Shown: positions 23,360 to 36,910, numbered from the stretch's first letter. The stretch is 64,000 nucleotides of DNA from Triticum aestivum (GCF_018294505.1 NC_057795.1:229256643-229320642), one strand, 5' to 3'. Numbers and translations are program-made. Notes: generated by a model from the letters alone, not told the origin.

Positions 23360-23908
23360 TGATACATCTCCAATGTATCTATAATTTTTGATTGTTCCAT
23401 GCTGTTATATTATCATTTTGGGATGTTTTACAATCATTTTATATCATTTTTTGGTATTAACCTATTGACATAGTGCCCAAGGTCAGTTGATGTTTTCCGC
23501 CTGTTTTTTACATCGCAGGAAATCAATACCGAATGGAGTCCAGACGTAGCGAAACTTTTTCTTGTTTTTTTCGGACCAGAAGACACAAGTTGGGCCGAAG
23601 AAGTACCGGAGGGGTGCCCGGAGGGGGCACAACCCACCAGGGTGTGCCTGGGCGCCCAGGCACACCCAGGTGGGTTATGCCCACCTCGGTGGCCTCCTGC
23701 ACCGCCTATTTGCTTTATAAATACCCCAATATTCCAGAAACCCTAGGGGAGTCGACGAAAATCAATTCTAGCCGCCGCAAGTTCCATAAACACCAGATCC
23801 AATCTAGACACCATCACAGAGGGGTTCATTATGTCCATTGGTGCCTCTCTGATGATGCGTGAGTAGTTCATTGTAGACCTACGGGTTCGTAGTTAGTAGC
23901 TAGATGGC

Positions 23909-23943
<35 letters not shown>

Positions 23944-24942
23944 ATTCTCAATACAATGGTCTCTTGGAGATCCATATGATGTAAGTCTTTTTACGGTGTG
24001 TTTGTTGGGATCTGATGAACTTTGAGTTTATGATCAGGTCTATGTTTTTATCCATGAAAGTTATTTGAGTCTTCTTTGATCTCTTATATGCATGATTGCT
24101 TATAGCCTCATATTTCTTCTCCGATATTTGGGTTTTGTTTGGCCAACTTGTACTTATCTTGCAATGGCAAGAGGTGCGTTGTGATGAGTTCGATCTTACG
24201 GTGCTTGATCCCAGTGATAGAAGGGGAAACGACACGTATGTATCGTCGCTATTAAGGATAACAAGATGGGGTCTATTTCTACATAAATAGATCTTGTCTA
24301 CATCATGTCTTCGTTCTTATTGCATTACTCCCTTTTTCCATGAACTTAATACACTAGATGCATGCTGGATAGCGGTCGATGTGTGGAGTAATTGTAGCAG
24401 ATGCAGGGAGGAGTCGGTCTACTAATCTTGGACGTGATGCCTATATAATGATCATTGCCTAGATATCATCATGATTATTTGAAGTTCTATCAATTGCCCA
24501 ACTGTAATTGTTTTCCCACCATTTGCTATTTTTCTCGAGAGAAGCCACTAGTGAAACCTACGGCCCCCGGGTCTCTTCTTTAATATATTTTCCTTCACGA
24601 TCTATTTTTTTGCTTTTATTTTTAGTTCTATTAAACAAAAAATACAAAAATACCTTGCTGCACTTTATTTTATTTGTGATCTATTTATCCAATCTATTAC
24701 AACCTTCTTCCGCCCTCGTGCCAATTTCTGGCGCTGTTACCCGAAAGGGACTGACAACCCCTTTAACACGCCGGGTTGTGAGTATTTGTTATTTGTGTGC
24801 AGGGGCTATTTACGTTGTGTTGCGTGGTTCTCCTACTGGTTCGATAGTCTTGGTCTCAACACTGAGGGAAATACCTACCGTTGTTATGTTGCATCATCCC
24901 TTCCTCTTTGGGGAAATACCGACGTAGTTCAAGCAAACATCA
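23360..24942 (+). repeat. Element B 5' LTR
   Basis: It starts TGATACATCTCCAATGTATC and ends GCAAACATCA. A TATAAATA box lies near 23716 and a (TC)n microsatellite at 23911-23941. Confidence 0.9.
23911..23941 (+). repeat. (TC)n microsatellite in element B 5' LTR
   Basis: A TC run at the same LTR position as in element A. The 3' LTR copy (about 29006) is much shorter. Confidence 0.9.
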
Positions 24943-24953
24943 AAAGGAATTTC

Positions 24954-24971
24954 TGGTGCCGTTGCCGGGTA
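24954..24971 (+). other. Element B primer-binding site (tRNA-Asp)
   Basis: TGGTGCCGTTGCCGGGTA resembles the complement of tRNA-Asp(GTC) with two mismatches, 11 bp after the 5' LTR. Confidence 0.75.
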
Positions 24972-25194
24972 GACATCATCAACATCAACCAGGTTCCTAA
25001 TCACAAATCTCATCTCCTTGCAATTTACATTATTTGCCGTTTGCCTCTCGTTTTCCTCTCCCCCACTTCACAAAAATTTTCTGTTTTATTCACCCTCTTT
25101 TTTGTTTGCCTTTTTCGTGTTAGATCTCTTGTTTTCTTGTGTTACCATGTGCCTTCTATTTTCTGGCATCTTCGCTTGCTAAAAATCTATTGAT

Positions 25195-25950
25195 ATGGAT
25201 CCTCATCCACTTGCTAATCTTTTCAAAATATCCAATTACAATGAACCAATTGCTAGTGAATTGAGTTCACTAGATTATCTTTATGAAGTTTTGCTTGAGA
25301 TTCTTGAATTTGAAAATTGTGATGAAGTGTTAAACGATGGAATTTATAAAGTGATTCGTGATAGCTCCTTAAATGAAAAGCATGATTGCAATGATGTTAT
25401 TATAAATTCTATTAATGTCAATTGTGTTAGTGATATGCAAAACCCCAAGCTTGGGGATGTTGGTTATGTTATGTCCACTAATTGCAATAATCATGATTGG
25501 GGTGATAATGATTCTTATGTTCTTGAAAATTTATTTGAGCCTCATGATGAATATGTTATTGATAATAATTTTTGCAATAGTATTGAAAGTGGTATTGGAA
25601 GTGTCAACTTTAGGTGAAAATAATCCCACATATTTGGAGAGTGTTTAGTCTTGTGAAATTTTTGATAAAAGTCGGCTTGGAAAGGTCATGACTTTATTTG
25701 ATGACAATCCCACTATTTTGGAAGAGTGTCAACTTTGCAGGCATTTGGACCATGAAGAGAATATCTTATGTGATGGTTATATTGTTGAATTTTGATCCCA
25801 CATGTAATTATTATGAGAGAGGAAAATATTGTGGTGGAAATTTTAATGTTACTAAATTACCTCTCGTTATGTTGAGATCGTCAATGTTTTATTCTTCTTC
25901 CTTGCATTTGCTAGCTATTTCTTGTCTTGATAATTTGTTTTCTTATTAAA
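25195..25950 (+). pseudogene. Element B Asn/Asp-rich internal ORF (decayed)
   Basis: An open frame runs from ATG 25195 to 25617. It is acidic and rich in Asn, Asp, Glu and Tyr (HDCNDVIINSINVNC, NCNNHDWGDNDSYVLENLF). Similar residues continue after a frame change near 25610 (ENNPTYLESV, KVMTLFDDNPTILEE) to about 25950. It is homologous to the ORF in element C (31025-32058). It has no retrotransposon enzyme motif, and its function is unknown to me. Confidence 0.6.
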
Positions 25951-28467
25951 TTCCTATGCATAAGAAGTATGTTAGACTTAAGTGTGTTTGTCACATGTTA
26001 TATGATGCTCTCTTTGTGCTTTAATTCTTGTCTTTCATGTGAGCATCATTAAAATTACCAATGCCTAGCTAAGGTGCATAAAACGATAGCGCTTGTTGGG
26101 AGGCAACCCAATGAATAAAATTTAATTTTGTCTTTTTCTTTATGTTCTTGAGTGTTTGCCCAATTATGACTCTATTTAGGTGTGTTTTTGTGGTTCAAGT
26201 TAGTGTTTGTGCCAAGCAAAGCCTTTGGGATGATTTGGATGATAGTTGATTTGATCTTGCTGAAAAACAGAAACTTTTGAGCTCATGAAAATAATTCCCA
26301 TTTTTAATAGGAGAGTGCTTTTGAGTTGATTCGTTTAGCAGAATATTTATAAACAAATTTCTCACATTTTCCTATTTTTTCAGAATTTTTGGAGTTACAA
26401 AAGTATTCGAAGTTTCTAGATTGCTACAAACTGTTCTGTTTTTGACAGATTCTGTTTTCTTTGCGTTGTGTGCTTGTTTTGATGATTCTATGGTTTTCTT
26501 TGAATAGTTTTTGCCATATAAAGTTGGAATACAATATATATAATGCAAAAATAAAATATTAATGGGTTTGCAACAGTACTTATAGTAGTGGTTTGCTTTC
26601 TTATACCGACGGATCTCATGAAGGTTTTGTTGAGTTTTATGTGATGAAGTTTTCAAGTTTTGGGTGATATTACGATGGATGAAGGAATAAGGATTAGCAA
26701 AAGGCTAAGCTTGGGGATGACCGAGGCACCCCAAGATAATATTCAAGAAGTAGAAAGCAACTAAGCTTGGGGATGCCCTCGAGTGACATCCCCTCTTTCT
26801 TCTAACAACCATCGGTATTTTACTTGGAGCTATATTTTTATTCATCACATATTATGAGTTTTGCTTGGAGCGTTTTGTATGATATGAGTCTTTGCTTGTT
26901 TTGCTTTGTGTCTTAATTCTTGAATCCTTGCTGGACACACCTTTTTGAGAGAGCCAAAAATTATGCTATGCTTGCCCCTATGCTTCACTTAAATTTTTAG
27001 AGCCTTGGAATCGCTCTAGTGCGTCACTTATATCTTTTTGAGCACGGTGTGCTTTGTTATTTTTCGAGAAGTGCTCTCATGCTTCACTTAGATTTATTTG
27101 GGAGTGAGTAAAATTTTCAAGAAATTCTCTTGCTTCACTTAAATTATTTTGAGAGAAAGGAATATTATGCTCATGTTCTTCACTTAAGTTTGTTTGAGCT
27201 TATTAAAAGCAACATATGAAAACTAGTCCCAAAGTGATAGATATCCAAGGAGGATATAATGGAAACTTTCATGAAGATCATTGGACAAAATAAACTTGAT
27301 TCTTTGTAATGGTTTTGAGATATGACGATTTGATATGTGAGTCATGTTGATGAGTAATTGTGCTTTAGTAAGTATATTGGTGTTAAGGTTTGTGATTCCC
27401 TATGCAAGCACGAAAGTCAATAGTTATGCAATGAAATACATCCTACTTGTGGTGAATTATTCGGTGTTATGCTTGATGCTCACGAGATTTTTTGTTTCTT
27501 GGTTGGACGCTTCTCAATCTTTTTGCTAGCCTTCATTTTGCACTAAGATCACTACTTGTGCATCCAAAACCTTTTAAACCAGTTTTGCCATATGAGTCCA
27601 GTATACGTACCTATATGCGGTATTTTAGTGCCGTTCTAAGCAAATTTGCATGTGCCATCTCTAATTTTCAAAATAAATTTCTCTTTTGTGTGCTCGTGCC
27701 GCTCGCGAGGCGGTGAGGGGTGGCCGATGTTTTCCGTGCTAGATGTGTTATTCTCATGATGAGTGTTTATTCACTTGTCATTGCATGAGAGTACGACAAA
27801 GGTATTAGGGATGCCCAGTCCCGAAATGAAAAATGAATTTACTTTATGTTGTCAAATAATAAATTCATTGGAAAGTGTTGGTATGCAGGGCACTCGTGGA
27901 TACGGTTAGCCATGGAAAGTGAAAGTATGATGGGAAAAGGAATAAACTTTATTTTCTCTTTGGGAACCACCTATGTTGTGTATAGCATGGTAAGTGTGGG
28001 GAACTAAGTCGTTTTCGTTGGTGGGAAAAGTATGTCTCCCAAAATGTTTTTATCTCTCAATTTTTGCTTTGAGATCTGGCACCTCTACAAATCCCTACTT
28101 CCCTGTGCGAAGGGCCTTTCTTTTACTTTATGCAATTTTTATTTTTAACTTGAGTCTCCATCTTCTCTTATAAAGCACCAACTAAGGGGCACTATGATCA
28201 TACTTGAGCATTGGGTATAGCTAGTATTCGAGTGTTTTTCATGAATGGATCAATGATTGAGCATAATGGGCTAGTGATAACTTGCTTTAGTGTTGATATT
28301 TTGAAAGACATCGTTGCTTGTTGATATGCTTGAGTATTAAAGTCTTCATGTCAAAACTAGACTATTGCTTTGAACCATATAAAAGTCCAAATGTCCATGC
28401 TACAAAGAAAAGAATATGTGATAAACATGTTAGGCAGAGGACGAGTAGGAATTAAGCTTGGGGATGC

Positions 28468-29294
28468 TGATATGTCTCCAACGTATCTATAATTTTTGAT
28501 TGTTACAAGCTATTATATTATCATTCTTGGATGTTTTACAATCATTTTATATCATTTTTTGTACAGACCTATTGACATAGTCCCAGTGCCAGTTGCTGTT
28601 TTCTGCTTGTTTTTTACATCAGGAAATCAATACCAATGGAGTCCAAATGCAGCAAAAAAATTTGTGGATATTTTCTGGACTAGAAGACATAATTTGGGCC
28701 GAAGAAGTACTAGAGGGGTTCCCCAAGGCGGGCACAACCTACCAGGGCACGCCTGGGAGCCCAGGCGTGCCCAGGTGGGTTATGCCCACCTCGGTGGCCT
28801 CCTGCACCGCCTCTTTGCTCCCAATATTGCAGAAACACTAGGGGAGTTGACGTAAATCATTTCCACCTGCCACAAGTTCCAGAAACACTTGATCCAATCT
28901 AGACACCATCAGGAGGGGTTCATCATGTCCATTAGTGCTTCTCCGATGATGCGTGACTAGTTCATTGTAGACCTATGGGCCCGTAGTTAGTAGCTAGATG
29001 GGTTCCTCTCTCTCTCTTGATTCTCAATACAATGGTCTCTTGGAGATCCATATGATGTAAGTCTTTTGCGGTGTGTTTGTTGGGATCCGATGAACTTCGA
29101 GTTTATGATCAGATCTATGTTTTTATCCATGAAAGTTATTGAGTCTTCTTTGATCTTGATATGCATGACTAATTATAGCCTCGTATTTCTTCTCCGATAT
29201 TTGGGTTTTCTTTGGCCAAGTTGATCTATTTATCTTGCAATGGGAAGAAGTGCTTTGTGATGGATTCGATCTTACGGTGCTTGATCCCAGTGAC
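28468..29294 (+). repeat. Element B 3' LTR, truncated by element C
   Basis: It starts TGATATGTCTCCAACG after the polypurine tract AATTAAGCTTGGGGATGC. It matches the 5' LTR up to ATCCCAGTGAC and is cut there, about 827 bp in. The last 750 bp or so are missing from the window. Confidence 0.88.
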
Positions 29295-30967
29295 TGATAC
29301 GTCTCCAACGTATCTATAATTTTTGATTATTCCATGCTATTATATTACCCATCTTAATGTTTTATATGCATTTATATGCTATTTTATTTGATTTCTGGGA
29401 CTAACCTATTAACTTAGAGCCCAGTGCTATTTTCTGTTTTTTCCTTGTTTTTTAGTTTTACAGAAAAGGAATACCAAACGGAGTCCAATTGACGTCCCAA
29501 TTTTTGATGATTTTTTATGGACCAAAATAAGCCCCCGAAGTGAAAGAGTTGGACCAGAAGAGTCCCGAGCAATCCACGAGGGTGGAGTGCGCGCCCTACT
29601 CCCCTGGGCGCGCCCCCTATCTCGTGGACGACTCAAAGACCCCACCTGACGTGGGACCGACGCCAGAAATTCCTATAAATACAGAAACCCCCGAAAAGAA
29701 ACCTAGATCGAGAGTTCCGCCGCTGCAAGCCTCTGTAGCCACCAAAAACCAATCGAAACACTCTTTCGGCACCCTGCCGGAGGGGGGATCCATCACCGGT
29801 GGCCATCTTCATCATCCCGGTGCTCTCCATGACGAGGAGGGAGTAGTTCACCCTCGGGGCTGAGGGTGTGTACCAGTAGCTATGTGTTTGTTCTCTCTCT
29901 CTCTCTCGTGTTCTTGATTTGGTACGATCTTGATGTATCGCGAGCTTTGCTATTATAGTTGGATCTTATGATGTTTCTCCCCCTCTACTCTCTTGTAATG
30001 GATTGATTTTTCCCTTTGAAGTTATCTTATCGGATTGAGTCTTTAAGGAATTGAGAACACTTGATGTATGTCTTGCATGTGCTTATCTGTGGTGACAATG
30101 GGATATTTACGTGATCTACTTGATGTATGTTTTGGTGTCAACTTGCGGGTTCAGTGACCTTGTGAACTTATGCATAGGGGTTGGCACACGTTTTCGTCTT
30201 GATTCTCCGGTAGAAACTTTGGGGCACTCTTTGAAGTACTTTGTGTTGGTTTGAATAGATGAATCTAAGATTGTGTGATGCATATCGTATAATCATACCC
30301 ACGGATACTTGAGGTGACATTAGGGTTTTGGTTGATTTGTATCTTAAGGTGTTATTCTAGTACGAACTCTAGGATAGATTGAACGGAAAGAATAGCTTCG
30401 TGTTATTTTACTACGAACTCTTGAATAGATCGATCAGAAAGGATAACTTTGAGGTGGTTTCGTACCCTACAACAATCTCTTCGTTTGTTCTCCGCTATTA
30501 GTGACTTTGGAGTGACTCTTTGTTGCATGTTGAGGGATAGTTATATGATCCAATTGTGTTATTATTGTTGAGAGAACTTGCACTAGTGGAAGTATGAACC
30601 CTAGGCCTTGTTTCGAAGCATTGAAATACCGTTTTCGCTCACTTTTATCATTAGTTACCTTGCTATTTTTATAATTCTAGATTACAAAAACCTATATCTA
30701 CCATCCATATTGCACTTGTATCACCATCTCTTCGCCGAACTAGTGCACCTATACAATTCATCATTGTATTGGGTGTGTTGGGGACACAAGAAACTCTTTG
30801 TTATATGGTTGCAGGGTTGTTTGAGAGAGACCATCTTCATCCTACGCCTCCCACGGATTGATAAACCTTAGGTCATCCACTTGAGGGAAATTTGCTACTG
30901 TCCTACAAACCTCTACACTTGGAGGCCCAACAACAACTACAAGAAGAGGGTTGTGTAGTAGACATCA
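29295..30967 (+). repeat. Element C 5' LTR
   Basis: It starts TGATACGTCTCCAACGTATC and ends GTAGTAGACATCA (1673 bp). A TATAAATA box lies near 29674 and a short CT microsatellite near 29896. Confidence 0.88.
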
Positions 30968-30976
30968 ACTCTTTTC

Positions 30977-30993
30977 TGGCGCCATTGCCGGGG
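30977..30993 (+). other. Element C primer-binding site (tRNA-Asp)
   Basis: TGGCGCCATTGCCGGGG is identical to the site in element A and has one mismatch to the complement of the tRNA-Asp(GTC) 3' end. Confidence 0.85.
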
Positions 30994-31024
30994 AGGTTAG
31001 TGCTTGAAGGTATATCTTTAGATC

Positions 31025-32058
31025 TTGCAATCTCTTTTTGTTTCTTTTTTTATCACTAGTTTAGTCTATAAAAGAAAATTACAAAAAAAGGAATTGAGGG
31101 TGCCTCATATGCTTCATCTTTTTAATGACTTTCATGAAAATGATGGAAAGGAAAATTGTGCTCAAGTGTTAGAAGAAGAATGTATTAAATTGTTTGGCAC
31201 TAAATATTTGAATGATGAGCATGATTGCAATGTTGTTAGTGTGAATTCCTTGAATATCCATGATGCTAATGATATGCAAAGCCATAAGATTGGGGATGCT
31301 ATGTTGATGAATATGATATTTTTAGTCCCCCAAGTTTTGATGAGAATATTTATTTCGATGATAGCATGCCTCCTATTTATGAAGATTATATTGATGAAAG
31401 TGGGTTTGGAAGAGTGTCAACTTTAGGAAGTAATGATCCCACTATTTTGGAGGGTGTTGAATCTAATTGTGATAATTATGAAAGTGGATTTAGAGAGGTC
31501 ATGACTTTATTTAGTGATGAATCCACTATTTCGGAAGAGGTTCCAATTGATTATGAGGACAAAGTTGTTATCTATGATGATTATTGTGATGACATGTATG
31601 CTATAAAGAATAATGATAACCATGAAACTTGTCATCTTGATTTTAATTTTCAATTGGATTATGCCGCACATGATAGTTATTTTGTTGAGTTTGCTCCCAC
31701 TACTATTCATGAGAAGAATTTTGCTTATGTGGAGAGTAATAAAGTTTATATGATTGTAGATCATGAAAAGAATGCTTTATGTGATAGTTATATTTTTGAA
31801 TTCATTAATGATGCTACTGGAAATTATTATGAGGGAGGAATATATGCTTGTAGGAATTGCAATAATATCAAGTTTCCTCTCTATGTGCTTAAAGTTTTAA
31901 AGTTAAGTTTGTTTTGCCTTCTTATGCTAGTTGATAATTGTTCCCATAAGCTGTTTGCTCACAAAATCCCTATGCATAGGAAGTGGGTTAGACTTAAATG
32001 TGTTAGTCATATGCTTCATGATGCTCCCATTGTGTTTCAATTCTTATCTTTTATGTGA
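31025..32058 (+). pseudogene. Element C Asn/Asp-rich internal ORF (one frameshift)
   Basis: Two overlapping frames (31025-31426 and 31366-32058) become one if a shift near 31305 is allowed. After it the text reads DEYDIFSPPSFDE and then ESGFGRVSTLGSNDPTILE. The product is acidic and rich in Asn, Asp and Tyr (VVIYDDYCDDMYAIKNNDNH). It repeats a motif of the form S-x-N/D-x-P-T-I-L-E-E, which is shared with element B. The C-terminus (MHRKWVRLKCVSHML) is basic. It shows no enzyme motif. Its presence in two different families suggests a conserved but unknown role. Confidence 0.65.
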
Positions 32059-34424
32059 GCATCATTGTCATCATCATGCCTAGCTAGAAAGGCATGAAAG
32101 AAAAGCGCTTGTTTGGAGACAACCATTTACCGCTACTGTTTTTGTGTGTTCACATGATTATGTTACTGTAGTAATCGTGTTTTATATCTTCTGTTTCAAT
32201 AAAGTGCCAGGTAAGACCTTTAGGATAGCTTACGGTGATAGTTGTGTTGATCTTGCTGAAAATCAGAAACTTTTTCACTTAGTAAATTAGTTTTGATAAT
32301 TCACAGATATGTGATTTGGATCTGATTCTTTTTTCTCTGGATTTGTACACAAATTTTCAGGTTTTCCTAATTTTGTAGGATTTTTGGAGTTACAGAAGTA
32401 TTCGAGTGTTACAGATTACTACAGACTGTTCTGTTTTTGACAGATTCTGTTTTCTATTTCTTGTTTGGTTATTTTGATGAATCTATGAGTAGTATCGGAG
32501 GGTATGAACCATAGAGAAGTTGTAATACATTAGATATTACACCAATATGAATTTAGAATGAGTTCACAACAGTACCAAAAGTGGTTATTTATTTTCTTAC
32601 ACTAACGAAGCTTACGAGTTTTCTGTTGAGTTTTGTGTTGTGAAGTTTTCAAGTTTTGGGTAAAGATTTGATGGACTATGGAATAAGGAGTGGCAAGAGG
32701 CTAAGCTCGGGTATGCCCAAGGCACGCCAAGGTAATATTCAAGGATAACCAAGAGCCTAAGCTTGGGGATGCCCCGGATGGCATCCCCTCTTTCATCTTC
32801 GTTCATCGGTAACTTTACTTGGAGCTATATTTTTATTCACCATATGATATGTGTTTTGCTTGGAGAGTCATGTCATTTTATTTTGTTTTGCTTGCTGTTT
32901 GAATAATATGCTAAGATCTGAAATTCTTAAATGTTAGAGAGTCTTCACATAGTTGCATAATTATTCGCCTACTCATTGATCTTCACTTATATCTTTTGGA
33001 GTAGTTTGTCGTTTGCTCTAGTGCTTCACTTATATCTTTTAGAGCACGACGGAGGTTTTATTTTGAAGAAATAGATGAACTCTCATGCTTCACTTATATT
33101 ATTTTGAGAGTATTTTAGAACAGCATGGTAATTTGCTTTGGTTATAAATTTAGTCCTAATATGATGGGCATCCAAGAGGGATATAATAAAAACTTTCATA
33201 TAAAGTGCATTGAATACTATGAGAAGTTTGATTCCTTATGATTGTTTTGAGATATGAGGATGGTGATATTAGAGTCATGCTAGTGGAGTAATTGTGAATT
33301 TCAGAGATACTTGTGTTAAAGTTTGTGATTCCCGTAGCATGCACATATGGTGAACCGTTATGTGATGAAGTTGGAGCATGATTTATTTATTGATTGCCTT
33401 CCTTATGATTGGAGGTCGGGATCGCGTGATGGTTAACTCCTACCAACCCTTCCCCTAGGAGCATGCACGTAGTATTTTGTTTTGACGACCTGTAGATTTT
33501 TGCAATAAGTATATGAGTTCTTTATGACTACGCACTCTCACCCTTCCACCATTGCTAGCCTCTCTCGTGCCGCGCAACTTTCGCCAGTACAATACACCCA
33601 CCATTACCTTACTCAAAAAATCCACCATACCTACCTATTATGGCATTTCCATAGCCATTCCGAGATATATTGCAATGCAACTTTCCACCGTTCCATTTAT
33701 TATGACACGCTCCATCATTGTCATATTGCTTTGCATGATCATGTAGTTGACATCGTATTTGTGGCAAATCCACCTTTCAGAATTCTTTCATACATGTCAC
33801 TCTTGATTCATTGCACATCCCGGTACACCACCGGAGGCATTCATATAGAGTCATATTTGTTCTAAGTATCGAGTTGTAATTCTTGAGTTGTAAGTAAATA
33901 AAAGTGTGATGATCTTCATTATTAGAGCATTGTCCTAGTGAGGAAAGGATGATGGAGACAATGATTTACCCACAAGTCGGGATGAGATTCCGGACGAAAA
34001 ATAAAATATAAAAAAGAGACTAAAAAAGAGAAGGCCCAAAAGAAAACGAGAGAAAAAGAGCGAAGGAGCAATGCCACTATCCTTTTACCACACTTGTGCA
34101 CCAAAGTAGCACCATGATCATCATGATAGGGAGTCTCCTATGTTGTCACTTTCATTTACTAGTGGGAATTTTTCATTATAGAACTTGGCTTGTATATTCA
34201 AATGATGGGCTTCCTCAAAATGCCCTAGGTCTTCGTGAGCAAGCAAGTTGGATGCACACCCACTTAGTTTCTTTTTTGAGGTTTCATACACTTATAGCTC
34301 TAGTGCGTCCGTTGCATGGCAATCCCTACTCACTCACATTGATATCTATTGATGGGCATCTCCATAGCCCATTGATACACCTAGTTAATTTGAGACTATC
34401 TTCTTCCTTTTTGGTCTTCTCCAG

Positions 34425-36910
34425 GCCCGGTTCATCCAGAACTTTAAGGACACCTGTAAGCAATCTATGTCAATTGTGGACTTAACCAATTTTAAGCAGG
34501 GGGAGGGCAAATCCACCACTCATTGGGTGCGTCGGGTCAAGGAGATAATTCATTCATCTGACAATATGGATGCCGGCTCTGTAGTCCTCATGTTGGAGAA
34601 GAATCGTAGCTTTGAGCCGCTGAGGCAGAAGCTGGGGCGCCTTAAACGTGACTGCAAGGATATGGGCACGCTGATGGCGGCTTTAGTCAAATATGCCGAT
34701 TCTGATAGTACCAAGGATCCCGCGTCTGACGATGAGAAGACAAGGAAGGGAAGAAGGAATGGCAATAGAAAGGGTCAATAGCATAACCCGGGCAATCAAA
34801 ACGGCAATAAGCGTAAGGCGGACGGTAACCCGGAGTTCATGGCTAATGCCAACGCGCATGGTAACAATCCGAGACGTAAGGGAAAACCACCTCGATCCGG
34901 TGGGTCAGGCCCATCTCTTGAACAGCTACTCAATGAGCCCTGCCCGAGGCATGGCACCAGGGAGAGACCTGCCACGCACCTGTGGAAGGATTGCACGATC
35001 ATGAAGGTGTTTAAGAATTCCAACACTTATGAGTGGCCATAACGGGTCTAGTGGTAGTTCAGGAGCTGGCGGTTTCCATGGCCCAGGCGGCGTCTCAGGG
35101 TCCGGCTTTCAAGGACGTCAAGGAGGAGGCTATAACCAACATCAGTCTGGTCAAGGAGAGCAGCAACAGCAGCAGTCGGGTTATCAGATCAACCCAAAGC
35201 AATTGAATGGTGGGCAGTATCACATATTTACCACCAGCTTATGCAAACGTGACCAGAAAGTTCATAAGAGGGCCGTCAATTCTGTTGAGCCGGCAATCCC
35301 TCGTTATTTGAGGTGGTCAGAGCAGCCCATTATATGGAGCCGAGAAGATCATCCTCCGCGGGTCGATAACCCGGGTCAGTTGGCCTTGGTGGTGGCTCCT
35401 CAGGTTGGAGGGTATAAGTTTACTAAGGTGCTCATGGACGGGGGTAGTAGCATCAATATCCTCTATTATGAGACCTTTCAACACATGGGATTAACTGATA
35501 AGAATCTGAGAACATCCAACACTGTTTTCCATGGAGTTGTCCCTAGTAAGTCGGCTTACCCAGTTGGCAAGATTGAGCTGGAGGTGGCCTTTGGAGACGA
35601 ATATGACTCCAGAGGTGAGAAGTTGACATTTGAGGTGGTCAAAATCAGGAGCCCATACCACGCTCTATTCGGGCGACCGGCTTATGCTAAGTTTATGGCC
35701 CGGCCGTGCTATGTTTATTTACAGCTCAAGATGCCGGGTCACAAGGGCACCATCACTGTACATGGCAGTCGGAAGGTAGCGCTGGAGTGTGAAGAGGGCG
35801 ACACCGCTTATGCTGAGTTGGCCTGCGCAGCGGAAGAGCTCAAATTTTATCAAGATAATGTTGACCCGGCGGATATGAAATCCCTGAAGTAGCCCACTAC
35901 AGAGCACGACCCGGCGTTGAAGTTTATGTCGGCAGCTGAGACAAAGCTTGTTGATTTTACCCCGGGTGACTCTTCTAAACAGTTCAGCATCAGCAGCAAC
36001 TTGGATCCCAAATAGGAAAGCGCACTCATCGAGTTCATCCGTGAGAACCGGGACATCTTTGCATGGAAACTTTCTGACATGCCGGGTGTACCGAGGGAAC
36101 TCGCTGAGCACACTCTCAACATTGATCCAAAGTATAAGCCGGTCAGGCAGTTTCTTCGGCGTTTTAACAAAGAGCGACGGAAAGCTATTGGAGAAGAAGT
36201 CGCCCGGCTCTTAGCGGTCGGGTTTATCATTGAAGTTTTTCACCCGGAGTGGTTGGCTAACCAGGTGCTTGTCCTCAAAAAGAACGGCACCTGGCATATG
36301 TGTGTGGACTACACGGACTTAAACAAGGCTTGTCCGGCTGATCCCTTTGCTCTTCCCCGTATTGATCAAATCATTGATGCTACGGCGGGTTGTGAGCGTT
36401 TGAGTTTTTTGGATGCTTACTCTGGTTATCATCAGATCAAGATGGCAGTTAAGGACCAGTAGAAGACGGCTTTCATCACTCCGTTTGGAGCCTTCTGCTA
36501 TGTATCTATGCCGTTTGGGCTCAAAAGTGCCCAGGCGACTTATCAGCGGTGTGTGCAGAACTGTTTGCACAATCAAATTGGGCGTAATGTTCATGCTTAC
36601 GTGGATGACATTGTGGTGAAGTCCAGAGAAAAGGAGACCTTGATATCCGACTTGAAGGAGACCTTTGATAATCTCCGGGTTTACAATATGATGCTTAACC
36701 CGGTCAAGTGTGTGTTTGGCGTTCCTGCGGGCAAGCTCTTGGGCTTTCTAGTGTCCAACAGAGGCATCGAAGCTAACCCAGAGAAGATTAAGGCGATTAC
36801 CTCTCTGGCTAAACCGGCGTGCATCAATGATGTTCAGCGACTGGCGGGTCGTGTTGCCACCTTAAGTCGGTTCATAAGTCGGCTCGGTGAGAAGGCCCTC
36901 CCATTGTATC
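34425..36910 (+). pseudogene. Truncated Ty3/gypsy gag-protease-RT (D)
   Basis: It starts inside gag (ARFIQNFKDTCKQS) and passes the zinc-finger-like CPRHGTRERPATHLWKDC (about 34940-34995). After a 1-bp frameshift near 35030 comes the aspartic protease (MDGGSSINIL, about 35435), then RT (SFLDAYSGYHQIK; catalytic YVDD at 36598-36609). It is cut just after GEKALPLY near 36910. In-frame TAGs lie at 34779, 35890, 36013 and 36460. It is the same family as the minus-strand gag at 51455-53670. Neither LTR nor integrase is present. Confidence 0.88.

Larger units (their letters stand above)
23360..29294 (+). mobile_element. Athila-like non-autonomous element B, 3' LTR truncated
   Basis: 5' LTR 23360-24942 (1583 bp), interior 24943-28467, 3' LTR from 28468, cut at 29294 by element C. 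The LTRs match those of element A in termini and internal landmarks, so A and B belong to one subfamily. The interior encodes an Asn/Asp-rich protein unlike anything in A, and the 3' internal region is again close to A. The left flank is AGCAA (23355-23359); the right target duplication is lost. Confidence 0.88.
29295..34424 (+). mobile_element. Athila-like non-autonomous element C (WHAM type), 3' truncated
   Basis: 5' LTR 29295-30967, primer-binding site 30977-30993, Asn/Asp-rich ORF 31025-32058, then long non-coding 3' internal DNA that stops near 34424, where a gypsy gag begins. There is no 3' LTR or polypurine tract. Its LTR shares only the first 50 bp or so and the general architecture with elements A and B, so it is a distinct family using the same tRNA-Asp primer. 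Confidence 0.85.
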
